A stretch of DNA of 64,000 bases from Pseudoduganella rivuli (GTDB lineage Bacteria > Pseudomonadota > Gammaproteobacteria > Burkholderiales > Burkholderiaceae_D), in contig NZ_WKJJ01000001.1 in the NCBI RefSeq assembly GCF_009674485.1, positions 358,265 to 422,264 on the forward strand, given 5' to 3'. Below the pieces are notes generated by a model, which made no database searches, was not told where the DNA came from, and worked only from the letters and a program-made list of their open reading frames with translations. A program made the translations under genes and the position numbers. Positions 8,068 to 19,559 of the stretch are shown one piece after another; the first letter of the stretch is position 1, and every line of letters begins with the position of its first letter.

Positions 8068-10995
8068 TTAAAACTTCAGCGTGACCGCCTTGCCCGCATA
8101 GTCGACCGACCGGGTCGCCGGCGCCGCGCCGATGGCGCTGGCGTTGCCCGCGCCGACCAGCACCACGTTCAGCTTGCGGGTCTTCACCAGCCCGGGATAG
8201 CCGCCCTTGCGCGCGCCGACCGACAGGGTTTTCGCGGCATCGTTCCAGCGCAACTCATACGTCGCGTATTGCCCCTTTTCATAATTGTAGGTTTCGTTGT
8301 CGTCTTCGTAGACCGTGAACTTGCCGTCGGCGCCGGGGTAGACGCGGATTTCATACGGCGCGTCCGGGCGTTCCGTCGCGTATTGCACCACGGGTCCCAT
8401 CGGCACGATGGCGCCGGCGCGCACGTACAGCGGGAACACGTCGAGCGGCACGTCCTTGCTGACGGTGGCGCCGCCGTGGAAGCGCTCATGCGTCCAGAAG
8501 TCATACCAGTCGGTTCCAGCCGGGAGGTAAGTCTGCATGGTCGTGTCCACCTTGGCCGGCTTGTCCGCCAGCGCAGCCAGTTGCGACGGCGTACGCCACG
8601 CCAGCCGCAGCGAACGCTCGGAAGTGGCCTGGTAATACTCGACGGTCACGGGCAGGCTCTGGCCCTGCTTCAGCGCGATTTTCGTGCTCTGGTAGCGCTT
8701 GCCGCCGTTGCGCCAGTCTTCGATCACCGGCTTGCCATCGATGAACAGGCGGTAGCCATCGTCGCCTTCCACGCCCAGTTCGTATTCGCCGTCTTCCGGC
8801 GCAACGATGGAACCGGTCCAGCGCGCGGAGAAGTTGTCCAGGCTGCCCAGGCCTGCGGGAATATCCGCCAGCGGTGGCGCCGGCCACAGGAAATCAATCG
8901 CCGTGTCGATGGTCTTGCCTTTCGGCGTCTCGAAATTGCGTCCTTCGAAGTACTGCCCGGCCAGGCCCGGTTTGCCATCCGGCGTACGCAGCGCCGTCGC
9001 CGGTATGGTGACGGCGGGCGGCGGCTGGAAGCGGTACATCGGACGCGTGACCGGGTGCACCAGGAACGATGGCCCGAACAGGAAGGCGTCGTTGACATGG
9101 TGGACCTTGCGGTCGTCAGGAAAATCCATCGTCAGCGCCCGCATCAGCGTATAGCCGTCATGGGTAACGCGCCAGCCCAGGCTGTACGTGTAAGGCAGCA
9201 GCCGGTAGCGCAGGTCGACGGAATCGCGCAGCGACTTGTACATCTGCGGGTCCGATTGCTTGAACAGGTACGGTTCGCGCTCCGCATCGGTGCCATGGAT
9301 GCGCATGATGGGGTTGAAGGCGGCGTATTGCAGCCAGCGGGCATACAGTTCGCGGTAGGCGGGATTCTTGTCGGCGCCGGGGAAATCGCCCGGGACAAAG
9401 AAACCGGCCGTATCCTGGGTCCAGTACGGATTGCCCGTGATGGTGACATTAACGCCTCCGTTGATTTGTTCACCCAGGGTTTTCCAGCTGGCGCGCGTGT
9501 CGCCGGACCAGGAAGCCGCCGCCGTGCGCTGCGCGCCGGCCCAGGCCGAGCGCGTCAATGTAAACACCCGCTGGTTGCTGGTGGCGCGCTGTCCCTCATA
9601 CGTGCCCAGCGTCGTCATCAGCGAGTACGGGTTCAGGTAGCGGGTGAAGTCGCCCAGCGCATTGGCGCCCAGGCTCTTGATGTCGCGCTCGTTGTCATCG
9701 GCCTGGTGGGCCGCCGTGCCCACTTCCACCTCGGTGCCATCCATCCACAGCGCGTCCACCCCCGCGTCCAGCAAGCCTTGCTTGACGTGCTTGAAGTAGA
9801 TCTTGCGGCCTTCGGGGCTGAAGGCGTCATAAATGCGTGCTTTCCTGGAAATCCAGTGCAGCGGCTCGAAGCGCAGCTTCGACCGGTCCAGTTCGTGCGC
9901 CAGCGCCGTGTCGTTGCCGATCGACGGCCAGATCGACACCATGAGTTTCATGTTCATGCCGTGCAGCGACTTGGTCAGCCCCTTCGGATCGGGAAAGCGC
10001 TCGCGGTTCCACGTCATGCCGCTCCACGAACCGTCCTGGTCGCTGCCCCAGTACTGCCAGTCCTGCACGATGTAGTCCAGCGGGAACTGTTCCTTGCGGA
10101 AGGTTTGCGCCACTTCCAGCAACCGCGCCTGGGTTTGATAGCGCTCCTTGCTCATGAACAGGCCAAAGGCCTGCTTCGGATACATGGGCGCCTGCCCCGT
10201 CAGGCCACGGTATCCCGCCACCACGTCATCGATGGTGTCGCCCGCCATGAAGTAGTAATCGACGCCGCCGGGCGCGCTTTCCGCCCACAACGACGCGCCT
10301 TCGGCGCTATCCTTGAACCGCATCTTCGAATACGTGTCCCACAGGATGCCGTAACGCTCGGACGACACCATGACGGGAATGATGATGCCGACATTGGTCT
10401 GCACCAGCAGCAGTTCCTTGTCACGGCGGTTGACTTCACCTTCCCCCACGAAGCCGAAACCGTAAATCGCCTCGTCCGGTTTCAGCGTCAACGTGTTTTG
10501 CGCTTCATAGGTCGGCGCGCCGGACACCTCGATCTTCTTCAGGCTCTGCGGCGCGCCCTGCTTTTCCTGCGTATAGACCTTGCCCCTGGCATCCTTGAAG
10601 GTGACCGCGCCTGTCGTCTTATCGATCACCACTTGCAGCGCTTTGCTTTCCAGCGTCAGCGCACCGGCCCCGTCCCGGGTTTTGAACGGCACGGCAACCG
10701 GCTTGGCGGTGACGACGATGCTGGGATGGCGCCAGAAGTTTTCACCCAGCGTGGTGTTGACCCGGACTGTCTTCGGGCCATAAAACAGGATGTTCTTGGT
10801 AACGCCGCCGACACGCACCTGCACCCCGTCCTGGACCAATGTAAAGGCAAAGCCGGAAGCGGCGCCGGAAGCGGCCGGTTCCAGGTGGCCATTGGCGTCG
10901 AGGCCGGTGGATTGAGATGCCATAACATTGGTGGTTGCGCAACCAATTGCAGCCGCGATTAACGCAAGTACCGGCAATGCGGTGTGTTTTTTCAT
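8068..10995 (-). CDS. Exported glycoside hydrolase family 31 (alpha-xylosidase/alpha-glucosidase type) with PA14 domain
   Basis: The protein is 975 residues. A signal peptide covers about residues 1-26. Next come a GH31 N-terminal beta domain and the (beta/alpha)8 barrel. The nucleophile motif WMDGTE places Asp at 419, and WSGD places the acid/base Asp at 499; both are intact. A PA14 domain lies near residues 665-800, followed by a C-terminal domain. PA14-containing GH31 enzymes of this layout include xyloglucan-active alpha-xylosidases, so alpha-xyloside or alpha-glucoside release in the periplasm or outside the cell is the best guess; substrate is not settled by sequence. It stands alone with no sugar transporter or TonB receptor next to it. 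GC and codon use fit the rest of the chromosome. Confidence 0.92.
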   Translation of the reverse strand: MKKHTALPVLALIAAAIGCATTNVMASQSTGLDANGHLEPAASGAASGFAFTLVQDGVQVRVGGVTKNILFYGPKTVRVNTTLGENFWRHPSIVVTAKPVAVPFKTRDGAGALTLESKALQVVIDKTTGAVTFKDARGKVYTQEKQGAPQSLKKIEVSGAPTYEAQNTLTLKPDEAIYGFGFVGEGEVNRRDKELLLVQTNVGIIIPVMVSSERYGILWDTYSKMRFKDSAEGASLWAESAPGGVDYYFMAGDTIDDVVAGYRGLTGQAPMYPKQAFGLFMSKERYQTQARLLEVAQTFRKEQFPLDYIVQDWQYWGSDQDGSWSGMTWNRERFPDPKGLTKSLHGMNMKLMVSIWPSIGNDTALAHELDRSKLRFEPLHWISRKARIYDAFSPEGRKIYFKHVKQGLLDAGVDALWMDGTEVEVGTAAHQADDNERDIKSLGANALGDFTRYLNPYSLMTTLGTYEGQRATSNQRVFTLTRSAWAGAQRTAAASWSGDTRASWKTLGEQINGGVNVTITGNPYWTQDTAGFFVPGDFPGADKNPAYRELYARWLQYAAFNPIMRIHGTDAEREPYLFKQSDPQMYKSLRDSVDLRYRLLPYTYSLGWRVTHDGYTLMRALTMDFPDDRKVHHVNDAFLFGPSFLVHPVTRPMYRFQPPPAVTIPATALRTPDGKPGLAGQYFEGRNFETPKGKTIDTAIDFLWPAPPLADIPAGLGSLDNFSARWTGSIVAPEDGEYELGVEGDDGYRLFIDGKPVIEDWRNGGKRYQSTKIALKQGQSLPVTVEYYQATSERSLRLAWRTPSQLAALADKPAKVDTTMQTYLPAGTDWYDFWTHERFHGGATVSKDVPLDVFPLYVRAGAIVPMGPVVQYATERPDAPYEIRVYPGADGKFTVYEDDNETYNYEKGQYATYELRWNDAAKTLSVGARKGGYPGLVKTRKLNVVLVGAGNASAIGAAPATRSVDYAGKAVTLKF

Positions 10996-11195
10996 TGTTT
11001 TTCCTGGAAAATGGGGGCGGCACGCCTGCTTGTCTCCGGTGCCAGGGCCAGTATAGGTTGGACGCCTTAATGGAGCAATTCCAGTTCTGGCGCAAGTGAT
11101 ACCAAAATCGACATCATTCGCCCCACTGCCGCTGTGCGCGCAGCCCTCGCGTCCGTTCGATAGTCAAGCCCGCAAACACTGGTATTTGCCCCAAT

Positions 11196-11244
11196 TTGAT
11201 CTTGATCAAAGCTGTCATGGCGCCGCTTGCGCACACTAGGTACC
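11196..11244 (+). promoter_or_regulatory. FNR-dependent class II promoter of the first usp gene
   Basis: A perfect FNR box, TTGATcttgATCAA, lies at 11196-11209. If its centre is at -41.5, transcription starts at 11244 and the -10 hexamer is CACACT at 11232-11237. The second usp promoter at 14297 has the same hexamer at the same distance. Confidence 0.8.
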
Positions 11245-11282
11245 AGCGTCACCGCTCATTTCCCACCCATCCGGAGATCAAT

Positions 11283-11738
11283 ATGTACCAACATATATTG
11301 CTGCCAACCGATGGCTCGCCGGCATCGGCTGCCGCCATCCAGTCCGCCCTGCAATTCGCACGGGAAGCGGGCGCCCGCGTCACGGCACTGCACGTGCTGC
11401 CCGAGTTTCACACTTTCACGCTGCAGGCCGCGCAGCTGGAAGACACCTACGAATCCTATATGCGCGAGACGTCCGACCACGCCGCCGCCATGTTGAATGT
11501 GCTGGCCAGAAAAGCCCAGGCCATGGGGGTGCGCTGCGAGACGGTGATGCACCGTTCAGACCAACCACACCGCAAGATCGTGGAAACCGCACAGACGCAC
11601 GACTGCGACCTGATCATCATGGCCACGCACGGCCTGACAGGCTTGAAAGGAATGGTACTGGGCAGCCAGACACACAAGGTGCTGCTGGAGAGCAGCGTAC
11701 CGGTGCTGGTCTTCAACGCCAGCAAGGCCGAGCACTGA
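11283..11738 (+). CDS. Universal stress protein, UspA family (single domain)
   Basis: The protein is 151 residues. It opens with ILLPTDGSPAS and closes with the UspA nucleotide-binding pattern MATHGLTGLKGMVLGSQTHKVL followed by PVLVFN. The GxxG-x9-G(S/T) layout suggests an ATP-binding type Usp. I chose ATG 11283, preceded by CCGGAGATCAAT; an upstream in-frame TTG at 11196 falls on the FNR box and is rejected. Usp proteins of this kind support survival during growth arrest and oxygen limitation. The FNR box upstream indicates induction at low oxygen. The tandem usp gene follows after ~48 bp. Confidence 0.93.
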   Translation: MYQHILLPTDGSPASAAAIQSALQFAREAGARVTALHVLPEFHTFTLQAAQLEDTYESYMRETSDHAAAMLNVLARKAQAMGVRCETVMHRSDQPHRKIVETAQTHDCDLIIMATHGLTGLKGMVLGSQTHKVLLESSVPVLVFNASKAEH

Positions 11739-11786
11739 CCAGCCGGACCGCATCCGCATCGCGACAACCACACACTGGAGGGCACC

Positions 11787-12629
11787 ATGGCATACCGTAC
11801 GATCCTGGTCCACGCGGACAACGCTTCCAATGCCGCCACGCGCTTCCGGCTGGCCGCTGAATTGGCCAGCCGGGAAGAGGCCCATCTGGTGGGCGCCGCG
11901 ATGAGCGGCATCCCCAGCTTTATTTCTTCCACCGACCTGTTCGAGGGAAGCGGCGTACTTATTGCCGACTATGCGCGCCACGTATCCAAACGCGTGGACC
12001 AGGCACTGGCGCTGTTTGACGAAGTGGCGGCCGCGGCCGGCGCGCCGTCCCGTGAACAGCGCCGCGGCGACGGCGACGAATACAGCGGACTGTGCCTGCA
12101 GGCGCGCTATGCCGACCTGCTCGTCCTCGGCCAGGCCAACCCCGATGACCGCGACGAGGGAGGCCTGTTACTGGACTTGCCGGAACACGTGATCCTGAAT
12201 TCGGGCAGGCCGGTGCTGATGGTGCCCTATGCCGGCCAATTCCCCACGCTGGGAGAGCGGCCGCTGATCGCCTGGAACGGCAGCGTGGAAGCGGTGCGCG
12301 CCGTCACGGCCGCGATTCCGCTGCTGCGCCGCGCCGGCAACGTGACCGTGGCCATGTTCAATCCCGAGGTGGGGCCCGATGCCCACGGCGAGGAACCGGG
12401 CGCCGATATCGCGCAATACCTGGCGCGGCATGGGGTGAAGGTCGAAGTCATGCGCAGCCCGACGCCGATCGACGTCGGCAACAGTATCCTGTCGCTGGCC
12501 GCGACCATCGGCGCCGACCTGCTGGTCATGGGCTGTTATGGCCACAGCCGCTTCCGCGAGAAAATGCTGGGCGGCGCCACCAGCACCGTGCTGGCCACCA
12601 TGACGCTGCCGGTGCTGATGGCGCACTAG
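11787..12629 (+). CDS. Tandem-domain universal stress protein
   Basis: The protein is 280 residues with two Usp folds. The first (AYRTILVHADNASNAATRFRLAAELA) has lost most of the nucleotide-binding signature. The second half has PLIAWNGSVEAVRAV and ends with GADLLVMGCYGHSRFREKMLGGATSTVLATMTLPVLMAH, a good G-x2-G-x9-GxT-like pattern. It has its own ribosome site (CTGGAGGGCACC). It probably shares the FNR-driven transcript of the usp gene upstream. It is the same kind of protein as the 277-residue Usp at 14374. Confidence 0.92.
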   Translation: MAYRTILVHADNASNAATRFRLAAELASREEAHLVGAAMSGIPSFISSTDLFEGSGVLIADYARHVSKRVDQALALFDEVAAAAGAPSREQRRGDGDEYSGLCLQARYADLLVLGQANPDDRDEGGLLLDLPEHVILNSGRPVLMVPYAGQFPTLGERPLIAWNGSVEAVRAVTAAIPLLRRAGNVTVAMFNPEVGPDAHGEEPGADIAQYLARHGVKVEVMRSPTPIDVGNSILSLAATIGADLLVMGCYGHSRFREKMLGGATSTVLATMTLPVLMAH

Positions 12630-12646
12630 CGCGGGCACGCCCGCGG

Positions 12647-14110
<1,464 letters not shown>

Positions 14111-14296
14111 GTTGTCGTGGCTGAGGGTTGATTCCAGGAACGTAGTCTATGGGTCGAGCCCCTCATCATACCCAATGTTGGCCCGATGCCGGCAAGGCGC
14201 GCCATTTTCCCCGCCCGGCAGTGAAACGGCATTGTCGCTGCACGACCTCGGTTTCGCTGGATAGTCAAGACTGCCACAGCGTCCAATCATGCAAAT

Positions 14297-14345
14297 TTGA
14301 CCTGGATCAAGGAAGTAATGCCAATGCCTCCGCACACTGTGGATC
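14297..14345 (+). promoter_or_regulatory. FNR-dependent class II promoter of the third usp gene
   Basis: The box TTGACctggATCAA at 14297-14310 matches the FNR consensus except for one half-site base. With its centre at -41.5 the -10 is CACACT (14333-14338), identical to the first usp promoter, and the start is near 14345. The coding start follows at 14374. Confidence 0.75.
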
Positions 14346-14373
14346 AGGCTTGCGCACACAACCGGAGACAATC

Positions 14374-15207
14374 ATGTACAAGACCATCGTCGTTCACCTC
14401 AGCAGTTCATCTGCCATCTCCGCCGCGCTGAACACAGCCGCCAGCGTTGCCAACAGCATGGGCGCGCACCTGATCGGCACCACGACCAGCGGCCTGGCGG
14501 AACTGAATTACGTGCTGGCGGCCGGCGCGCCGGTGGCGATGATGCCGGTTACCGGTATCGACCAGTTGCGCAGCGACGCGGAACTGCGGCTGCAGGCGTT
14601 CCGGCAGCATTGCCGGGAACACGGGGTTGTTTCCTTTGAAACGCGCCTGTTCGACACGTCCCCGGCCGACGCCCTGCTGCTGCAATCCCGGTATTGCGAC
14701 TTGCTGGTGGCCGGACAGGAAGAAGTGTCGGATGGCAGCCTGCTGATCCCAGCCCCATTGCCCGGGACGCTGGTGACACGGGCTGCCCGTCCCGTGCTGC
14801 TGGTCCCGCCCTCGGCCCCGGCCGGGCCCTTCAGGAAGATCATGATTGCCTGGAATGGCAGCCCGGGCATCAGCCGTACGATCGCTTTCGCCATGCCGCT
14901 CATCAGCCGCGCGGCAAAGATCGTGGTGGCGGTCTGCAATCCCGAATCGGAACGCATCGACGCGGGCGGTGAACCGGGAGCCGACCTGGCCACGTACCTG
15001 GCGCGCCACCATGGCAACGTCGAAGTGGTCCTGCGCGACGGTAACGAAGACACCGGCGTGGAGCTGACCGACCTGGCCGGTGAAATCGGCGCGGACCTGA
15101 TGCTGGCCGGGGCATTCGGCCACAGCCGGCTGCATGAGTGGGTGCTGGGCAGCACCACCAGCGGCTTGATCGAAGGTACGCGGATACCGCTGCTGATGAC
15201 GCACTGA
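14374..15207 (+). CDS. Tandem-domain universal stress protein
   Basis: The protein is 277 residues. It begins MYKTIVVHLSSSSAISAALN and has two Usp domains; the second ends GADLMLAGAFGHSRLHEWVLGSTTSGLIEGTRIPLLMTH. The start ATG has CCGGAGACAATC upstream; the longer frame from 14149 runs through the promoter and is rejected. The adjacent FNR promoter predicts induction at low oxygen. The hemerythrin gene follows by 32 bp and probably shares the transcript. Confidence 0.92.
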   Translation: MYKTIVVHLSSSSAISAALNTAASVANSMGAHLIGTTTSGLAELNYVLAAGAPVAMMPVTGIDQLRSDAELRLQAFRQHCREHGVVSFETRLFDTSPADALLLQSRYCDLLVAGQEEVSDGSLLIPAPLPGTLVTRAARPVLLVPPSAPAGPFRKIMIAWNGSPGISRTIAFAMPLISRAAKIVVAVCNPESERIDAGGEPGADLATYLARHHGNVEVVLRDGNEDTGVELTDLAGEIGADLMLAGAFGHSRLHEWVLGSTTSGLIEGTRIPLLMTH

Positions 15208-15239
15208 GCGGATTACCGCCGACCATGCAGGAGTATGAG

Positions 15240-15650
15240 ATGATGAATTCGCCGTTCCTTCCACCGGATGCCACGCTCGGCGATTCCACGCTCGACGCCG
15301 TGCATGGACTGATTTTCGACACCCTGATCAGGAAGAGGGAATTACCCCCCGAGACCTTCCCCGCCGCCTACGACGAACTGGTCAAAGGCATGGAAACCGA
15401 CTTCCGCCGCGAAGAACAATTGATGGAATCGTTCCCTTATCCGGGCGCGGCGCAGCATCGCGCGCAGCACGCGCGCATGCTGGCCGGAATGCACCACGCG
15501 GCCGCGGCCCTGATGCAGGGCGATTGCACACCCGCCCGACGCGCCCTGGCCGCCCTGACCGACTGGTTCCCAATACATATTTCCACGATGGACCGCTACC
15601 TGTTGCGCGCCTTCCGCGAACACCAGCAAGCCGCCCGGACCGAAACCTGA
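15240..15650 (+). CDS. Bacteriohemerythrin-like protein
   Basis: The protein is about 136 residues. It shows the di-iron ligands of hemerythrin: HGLIFD near the start, EEQLMESFPYPGAAQHRAQH in the middle and HISTMDRYL near the end. Such proteins bind O2 reversibly and can deliver or sense oxygen. I chose the ATG at 15240 because AGGAG lies six bases upstream; ATGs at 15225 and 15243 are alternatives. It follows a usp gene under an FNR-type promoter, which fits a job in oxygen scavenging or storage when oxygen falls. No MCP or output domain is attached. Confidence 0.88.
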   Translation: MMNSPFLPPDATLGDSTLDAVHGLIFDTLIRKRELPPETFPAAYDELVKGMETDFRREEQLMESFPYPGAAQHRAQHARMLAGMHHAAAALMQGDCTPARRALAALTDWFPIHISTMDRYLLRAFREHQQAARTET

Positions 15651-15657
15651 CGGCCCG

Positions 15658-17127
15658 TCAAGGGAGCGGCGCCGCGCTACCCTGCCAGCCGCCCCCCAGC
15701 GCCTTGTACAGCCGCACGTGGCTGGTACCCTGCGCCACCGTGGCCTGCACCAATTCGTCTTCGCTGGCCAGCAGCGTGCGCTGCGTATCGAGCACAGTCT
15801 GGAATTCCAGCGCATCGTCCTGGTAGGCGCGCATGGCCAGCGTGGCGGCTTGCGCGGCAGCCGCCACCGCTTCCTGCAACGCCAGGCGGCGGGCCCGGTC
15901 CGCCGCCAGCCCCGCCAGCGCATCCTCCACCTCGCGCAGCGCCATCAGTACCGACGCGCGCAGCAGCGCATAGTTTTCCAATAGCGCGCCCTGCTCCGCC
16001 GCCACCCGCGCCTGGCCACTCCCGCCATCGAACGCCGTGCCGCTGATGGCGCCGAACAGGCCGCGCAGCACGCTGCTGCCGGCGCCGCCGATACCAAGGC
16101 CGCGCAAGCCGATGGTGCCCTCCAGCCGCACCACAGGCTTGCGCGCCGCATCGGCCTGGCCGACCCGGGCAATGACGGCGCTGACACGGGCCGCCGCCGC
16201 CCGCACGTCCGGCCGCTGGCGCAGCGTGTCGGCCGGCAGGCTCAGCGCCAGTTCGTCCGGCGCCTCCGGGATCCGCGACGGCGACGGCAGCGCCAGGTCC
16301 AGTGTCAGCGCATCCGGCACGTCGCCGCACAACAGCGCCAGACTGTGTTCAAGCTGGGCGCGGCTGGCGTCAAGGCCCGGCAATGCCGCGGCGGCCAGCG
16401 CCAGCGCGGCGCGGGCCCGCTGGCGGTCGATTTCCGCCCCGACCGAACCGGTACGCCGGCCCGCCATGTCCAGCAACAGTTGCTGGCGGACGTGGTAAGC
16501 GCGCGCCAGCGCCTGGCGCTGCTGCACACCCCGTAATTCAATGTAGGCCAACGCCACTTCGGCGGCCAGGCTGACCCGGGCGTCTTCCAACGTCAATGCT
16601 TCGGCGCGGACGGTGGCTTCGCTGGCGGACAGTCCCTGGCGCCGGTAGCCGTACAAGTCCGGTTCCCAACTGGCGTCCAGGCCGGCATGGTAGCTGCTGC
16701 GCGGCGCGCTGTTCTGCTCGCGCACCCGTTCAGCCGATACGCTGGCGCTGACATAGGTGGCCAGTCCGGCCCCCGCCAGGTCGCGCAGCGCGCGGGCCTG
16801 CTTGAGGCGGGCTTCGGCGATGGCCACGGACGTGCTGTTGCGCTGCGCCTGCGCAATCAGGAGGGTCAGCCTGGGGTCGCCAAACTGCGCCCACCAGTCC
16901 GCCAGTGCCGCGGCATTGGCCGGCGGCGCGTCCCGCGACCAGCGTTCGGGGATGCTGACCGGCTGCGCCGGCGGCACCAGGGGGCCGTCCTGCATGCGGC
17001 TGTTCCAGGGACCGCAAGCCGCCAGCATCAGGCAGGGCGCCAGCAAACCGGCGCGGAACACGGCGGCCGCCGCGCCACTGCGCGCGTTGATGCACGTCCG
17101 CTTGGAAATTCGAAGCGTATGATCCAT
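15658..17127 (-). CDS. Outer-membrane efflux lipoprotein, NodT/TolC family
   Basis: The protein is about 489 residues with a lipobox (LAACGPW) near residue 38. It carries two repeats of the outer membrane efflux protein family (ADWWAQFGDPRLTLLIAQAQ..., and RPDVRAAAARVSAVIARVGQADAARKP split in the second half). It should form the outer-membrane channel of a tripartite pump. No membrane-fusion or RND inner-membrane partner lies nearby. It follows ftsH by only ~7 bp, so it is in that operon. The open frame extends to 17484 inside ftsH, but the ATG at 17127 with GTGAGG upstream and a normal signal sequence is the right start. Confidence 0.88.
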   Translation of the reverse strand: MDHTLRISKRTCINARSGAAAAVFRAGLLAPCLMLAACGPWNSRMQDGPLVPPAQPVSIPERWSRDAPPANAAALADWWAQFGDPRLTLLIAQAQRNSTSVAIAEARLKQARALRDLAGAGLATYVSASVSAERVREQNSAPRSSYHAGLDASWEPDLYGYRRQGLSASEATVRAEALTLEDARVSLAAEVALAYIELRGVQQRQALARAYHVRQQLLLDMAGRRTGSVGAEIDRQRARAALALAAAALPGLDASRAQLEHSLALLCGDVPDALTLDLALPSPSRIPEAPDELALSLPADTLRQRPDVRAAAARVSAVIARVGQADAARKPVVRLEGTIGLRGLGIGGAGSSVLRGLFGAISGTAFDGGSGQARVAAEQGALLENYALLRASVLMALREVEDALAGLAADRARRLALQEAVAAAAQAATLAMRAYQDDALEFQTVLDTQRTLLASEDELVQATVAQGTSHVRLYKALGGGWQGSAAPLP

Positions 17128-17134
17128 GGCAGCC

Positions 17135-19093
17135 TCACATTGTTCCATTTGATATGAGTTGCTCCGGCATCGCGCACTCCACCATGGCCGCCGCCGGGGC
17201 CGCGGGTGCGGCGCCTGGCGCCGCCAGAGCCGGCGGGCGCAGGATGGCGTCGATCGCCGGGCGATCCAGCGTTTCCCTGTCGAGCAGGGCTTGCGCCAGC
17301 GCATCGAGCGTGGCGCGCGACCTGGCCAGGGTCGCGCGCACCCGGTCACGCGCCGCCGCCAGCAGGCTGGCCACTTCCGCATCGGCCAGCCGCGCCATGT
17401 ATTCGCTGTAGCCCCGGCGCGAACCCGGGCCGGGCATATAGCCGCCGGCCCCGTTGGCCGGCTCGAACGAAGACAGCCCGACACGTTCGCTCATGCCATA
17501 TTGCAGCACCATATGGCGCGCCAGGTCCGTGGCCTGTTGCAGGTCGTTTTGCGCGCCGGTGGACGCATCGCCAAACACCAGTTCCTCTGCCACGCGCCCG
17601 CCCAGCAGCACGTCCAGCCGGTCCAGCAATTCCGCCTTGCGCAGCAGGTAGCGGTCCTCGGTGGGCAGTTGCCGTGTATAACCCAGCGCCGCGATGCCGC
17701 GCGGGATGATGGAGATCCGGGCGACGGGATCGGCGTGCGCGCGCGATTCGGCCACCAGCGCATGTCCCGCCTCGTGGTAAGCCACGGTGCGCTTTTCCGT
17801 GGCGTTCATCACACGGGTTTTCTTTTCCAGCCCCGCCACCAGGCGCTCCAGCGCTTCGTCGAAGTCGGCCGGTCCAACGCTGTCCTTGCCGTTGCGCCCG
17901 GCCAGCAACGCCGCCTCGTTGACCAGGTTGGCCAGGTCCGCCCCGGCGAACCCCGCCGTGCGCGCGGCCAGTTCCGCGAGGTCGACGCCGCCGCCGGTCT
18001 TGATGCGGCGCAGGTGCACCGCAAGGATTTGCTGGCGGCCCGCCAGGTCCGGGCGGTCCAGCGCGATATGGCGGTCGAAGCGTCCCGGGCGCAGCAACGC
18101 CGGGTCGAGGATCTCGGGCCGGTTGGTCGCCGCCAGGATGATCACGCCGCTACTGCTGTCGAAGCCATCCATTTCCACCAGCAACTGGTTGAGCGTATGC
18201 TCGTGTTCGCTGGAACCGCCCTCCAGTCCGCCCAGGCCGCGGGCACGGCCAAGCGCGTCCAACTCGTCAATGAAAATGATGCACGGCGCCTTCGCGACCG
18301 CCTGCGCAAACAGGTCGCGCACGCGCGCCGCGCCCACGCCGACGAACATTTCCACGAATTCGGAACCGCTGATGGAAAAGAACGGTACATCCGCCTCCCC
18401 CGCCACCGCCTTGGCCAGCAGGGTCTTGCCGGTGCCGGGCGCGCCGACAATCAGGACGCCCTTGGGAATCCGGCCGCCAAGGCGCCGGTAGCGCTCCGGG
18501 TTGCGCAGGAATTCCACCAACTCCATCAATTCTTCCTTGGCCTCGTCAATGCCCGCCACGTCGGCAAAGCGGACGCCGGAGGTCGACGCCGCATGAACGC
18601 GCGCGTGGCTTCGGCCAATGCCGAGCAGGCCGCCGCTTCCCATGCCGCCCCCCTTGGCCATCATGCGCGGCAGGATGAACAGCATGAAGGCCGGCAAAAT
18701 CCACCACGCCAGTTCACCCAGCAAGGTATTTTTCCGGCGGCCGACAAATTCCACCCCGGCCATTTCCAGTTGCGGCACCAGGAAGGGTTCGTCCAGGCGC
18801 ACCACGTGAAACGGGCATTGCTTTTGTCCGGCGCAATCGAGCGCCTTCACGCGCGCGGGCGGCAGCAGCGCGCCCAGATCGTCGGCCTGCAGGATGCCGC
18901 TGACTTCCTGTTCGGAGACGACCAGCTGCGATAATTTTCCGGCATGCAGGAGCCGTTTGAATTCGCCATACTCCAGCGCCGCCCCGGAAGGCATGAAAGC
19001 CACCGCCACCATCGCCAGCAGCATGACGGCCACCGCCGCCAGGTACCACGTGCCGCGGCCGGCGTCGGGTTGGTTTTCCGGGGATGTGCTCAT
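17135..19093 (-). CDS. ftsH: FtsH-family membrane AAA+ zinc metalloprotease, accessory paralogue
   Basis: The protein is about 652 residues. Two membrane segments (near 16-35 and 125-145) flank a periplasmic part. The AAA module has Walker A GAPGTGKT, Walker [11 protein letters not shown] and the second region of homology [17 protein letters not shown]. The protease has the zinc motif HEAGH and a downstream acidic ligand region ([12 protein letters not shown]). FtsH degrades unstable membrane and cytosolic proteins. The periplasmic part includes [12 protein letters not shown], two cysteines not typical of the housekeeping copy. The position in an FNR-linked operon and the lack of the usual rlmE neighbour suggest a second, stress-specific copy. 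The start at 19093 has AAAGAAGAG upstream. Confidence 0.9.
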   Translation of the reverse strand: MSTSPENQPDAGRGTWYLAAVAVMLLAMVAVAFMPSGAALEYGEFKRLLHAGKLSQLVVSEQEVSGILQADDLGALLPPARVKALDCAGQKQCPFHVVRLDEPFLVPQLEMAGVEFVGRRKNTLLGELAWWILPAFMLFILPRMMAKGGGMGSGGLLGIGRSHARVHAASTSGVRFADVAGIDEAKEELMELVEFLRNPERYRRLGGRIPKGVLIVGAPGTGKTLLAKAVAGEADVPFFSISGSEFVEMFVGVGAARVRDLFAQAVAKAPCIIFIDELDALGRARGLGGLEGGSSEHEHTLNQLLVEMDGFDSSSGVIILAATNRPEILDPALLRPGRFDRHIALDRPDLAGRQQILAVHLRRIKTGGGVDLAELAARTAGFAGADLANLVNEAALLAGRNGKDSVGPADFDEALERLVAGLEKKTRVMNATEKRTVAYHEAGHALVAESRAHADPVARISIIPRGIAALGYTRQLPTEDRYLLRKAELLDRLDVLLGGRVAEELVFGDASTGAQNDLQQATDLARHMVLQYGMSERVGLSSFEPANGAGGYMPGPGSRRGYSEYMARLADAEVASLLAAARDRVRATLARSRATLDALAQALLDRETLDRPAIDAILRPPALAAPGAAPAAPAAAMVECAMPEQLISNGTM

Positions 19094-19134
19094 TGGCTCT
19101 TCTTTCGGACAGGAAACCCGCCCCTTCGGCCCCG

Positions 19135-19482
19135 TTACTTGCAATGCTCATCCATCATTTTCATTTGCTTCTCGCGTTCCGCCGCCGACATGCCCTTCGT
19201 CTTGTCGTCCGGCTTCGCCTCGTGCCCGCGTTTGGATTTGGACGACATCATGTCCTTGTGCATGTCGCACATGGCCTTCATGTCCATCTTGCCTTCCGCT
19301 GCGGAAGCGGACTTTTCTGCTCCGGATACGGCCGGTTTTACCGGCGCAGCCGCAGATGCTGATGCCGCGCCGTGCTCGTGATCGTGTTGCGCCTGCTGCT
19401 GCGCCGCGGACGCCGGCGTCATGGCAAGGATCGCGATCAGTGTGGTCGCGACTGACGCCGGCACAAGGAAAGGTTGTTTCAT
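19135..19482 (-). CDS. Small exported His/Met/Lys-rich protein
   Basis: The protein is 115 residues. A signal peptide ([27 protein letters not shown]) is followed by a low-complexity mature part with [21 protein letters not shown] and a final MKMMDEHCK. The His, Met and two Cys residues could bind copper or another metal, but no known domain is recognised. The gene is the first of the operon that continues to ftsH and the NodT lipoprotein; 41 bp separate it from ftsH. An FNR box lies ~115 bp upstream. The function is not known; periplasmic metal binding is inference from composition. Confidence 0.75.
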   Translation of the reverse strand: MKQPFLVPASVATTLIAILAMTPASAAQQQAQHDHEHGAASASAAAPVKPAVSGAEKSASAAEGKMDMKAMCDMHKDMMSSKSKRGHEAKPDDKTKGMSAAEREKQMKMMDEHCK

Positions 19483-19559
19483 GGCATGCTCCATTCGGGT
19501 GGATAAGCTTATCGGCGGTTGAACAGCGCTGCGGCGCGGACGTGCGGCAAGCACTATTC

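Noticed and set aside
7645..10962. Plus-strand frame of 1,105 codons opposite the GH31 gene
   Set aside because: It is antisense to a gene with intact catalytic motifs, is rich in Arg/His/Gln/Val without domains, and has no ribosome site. High GC produces such shadows.
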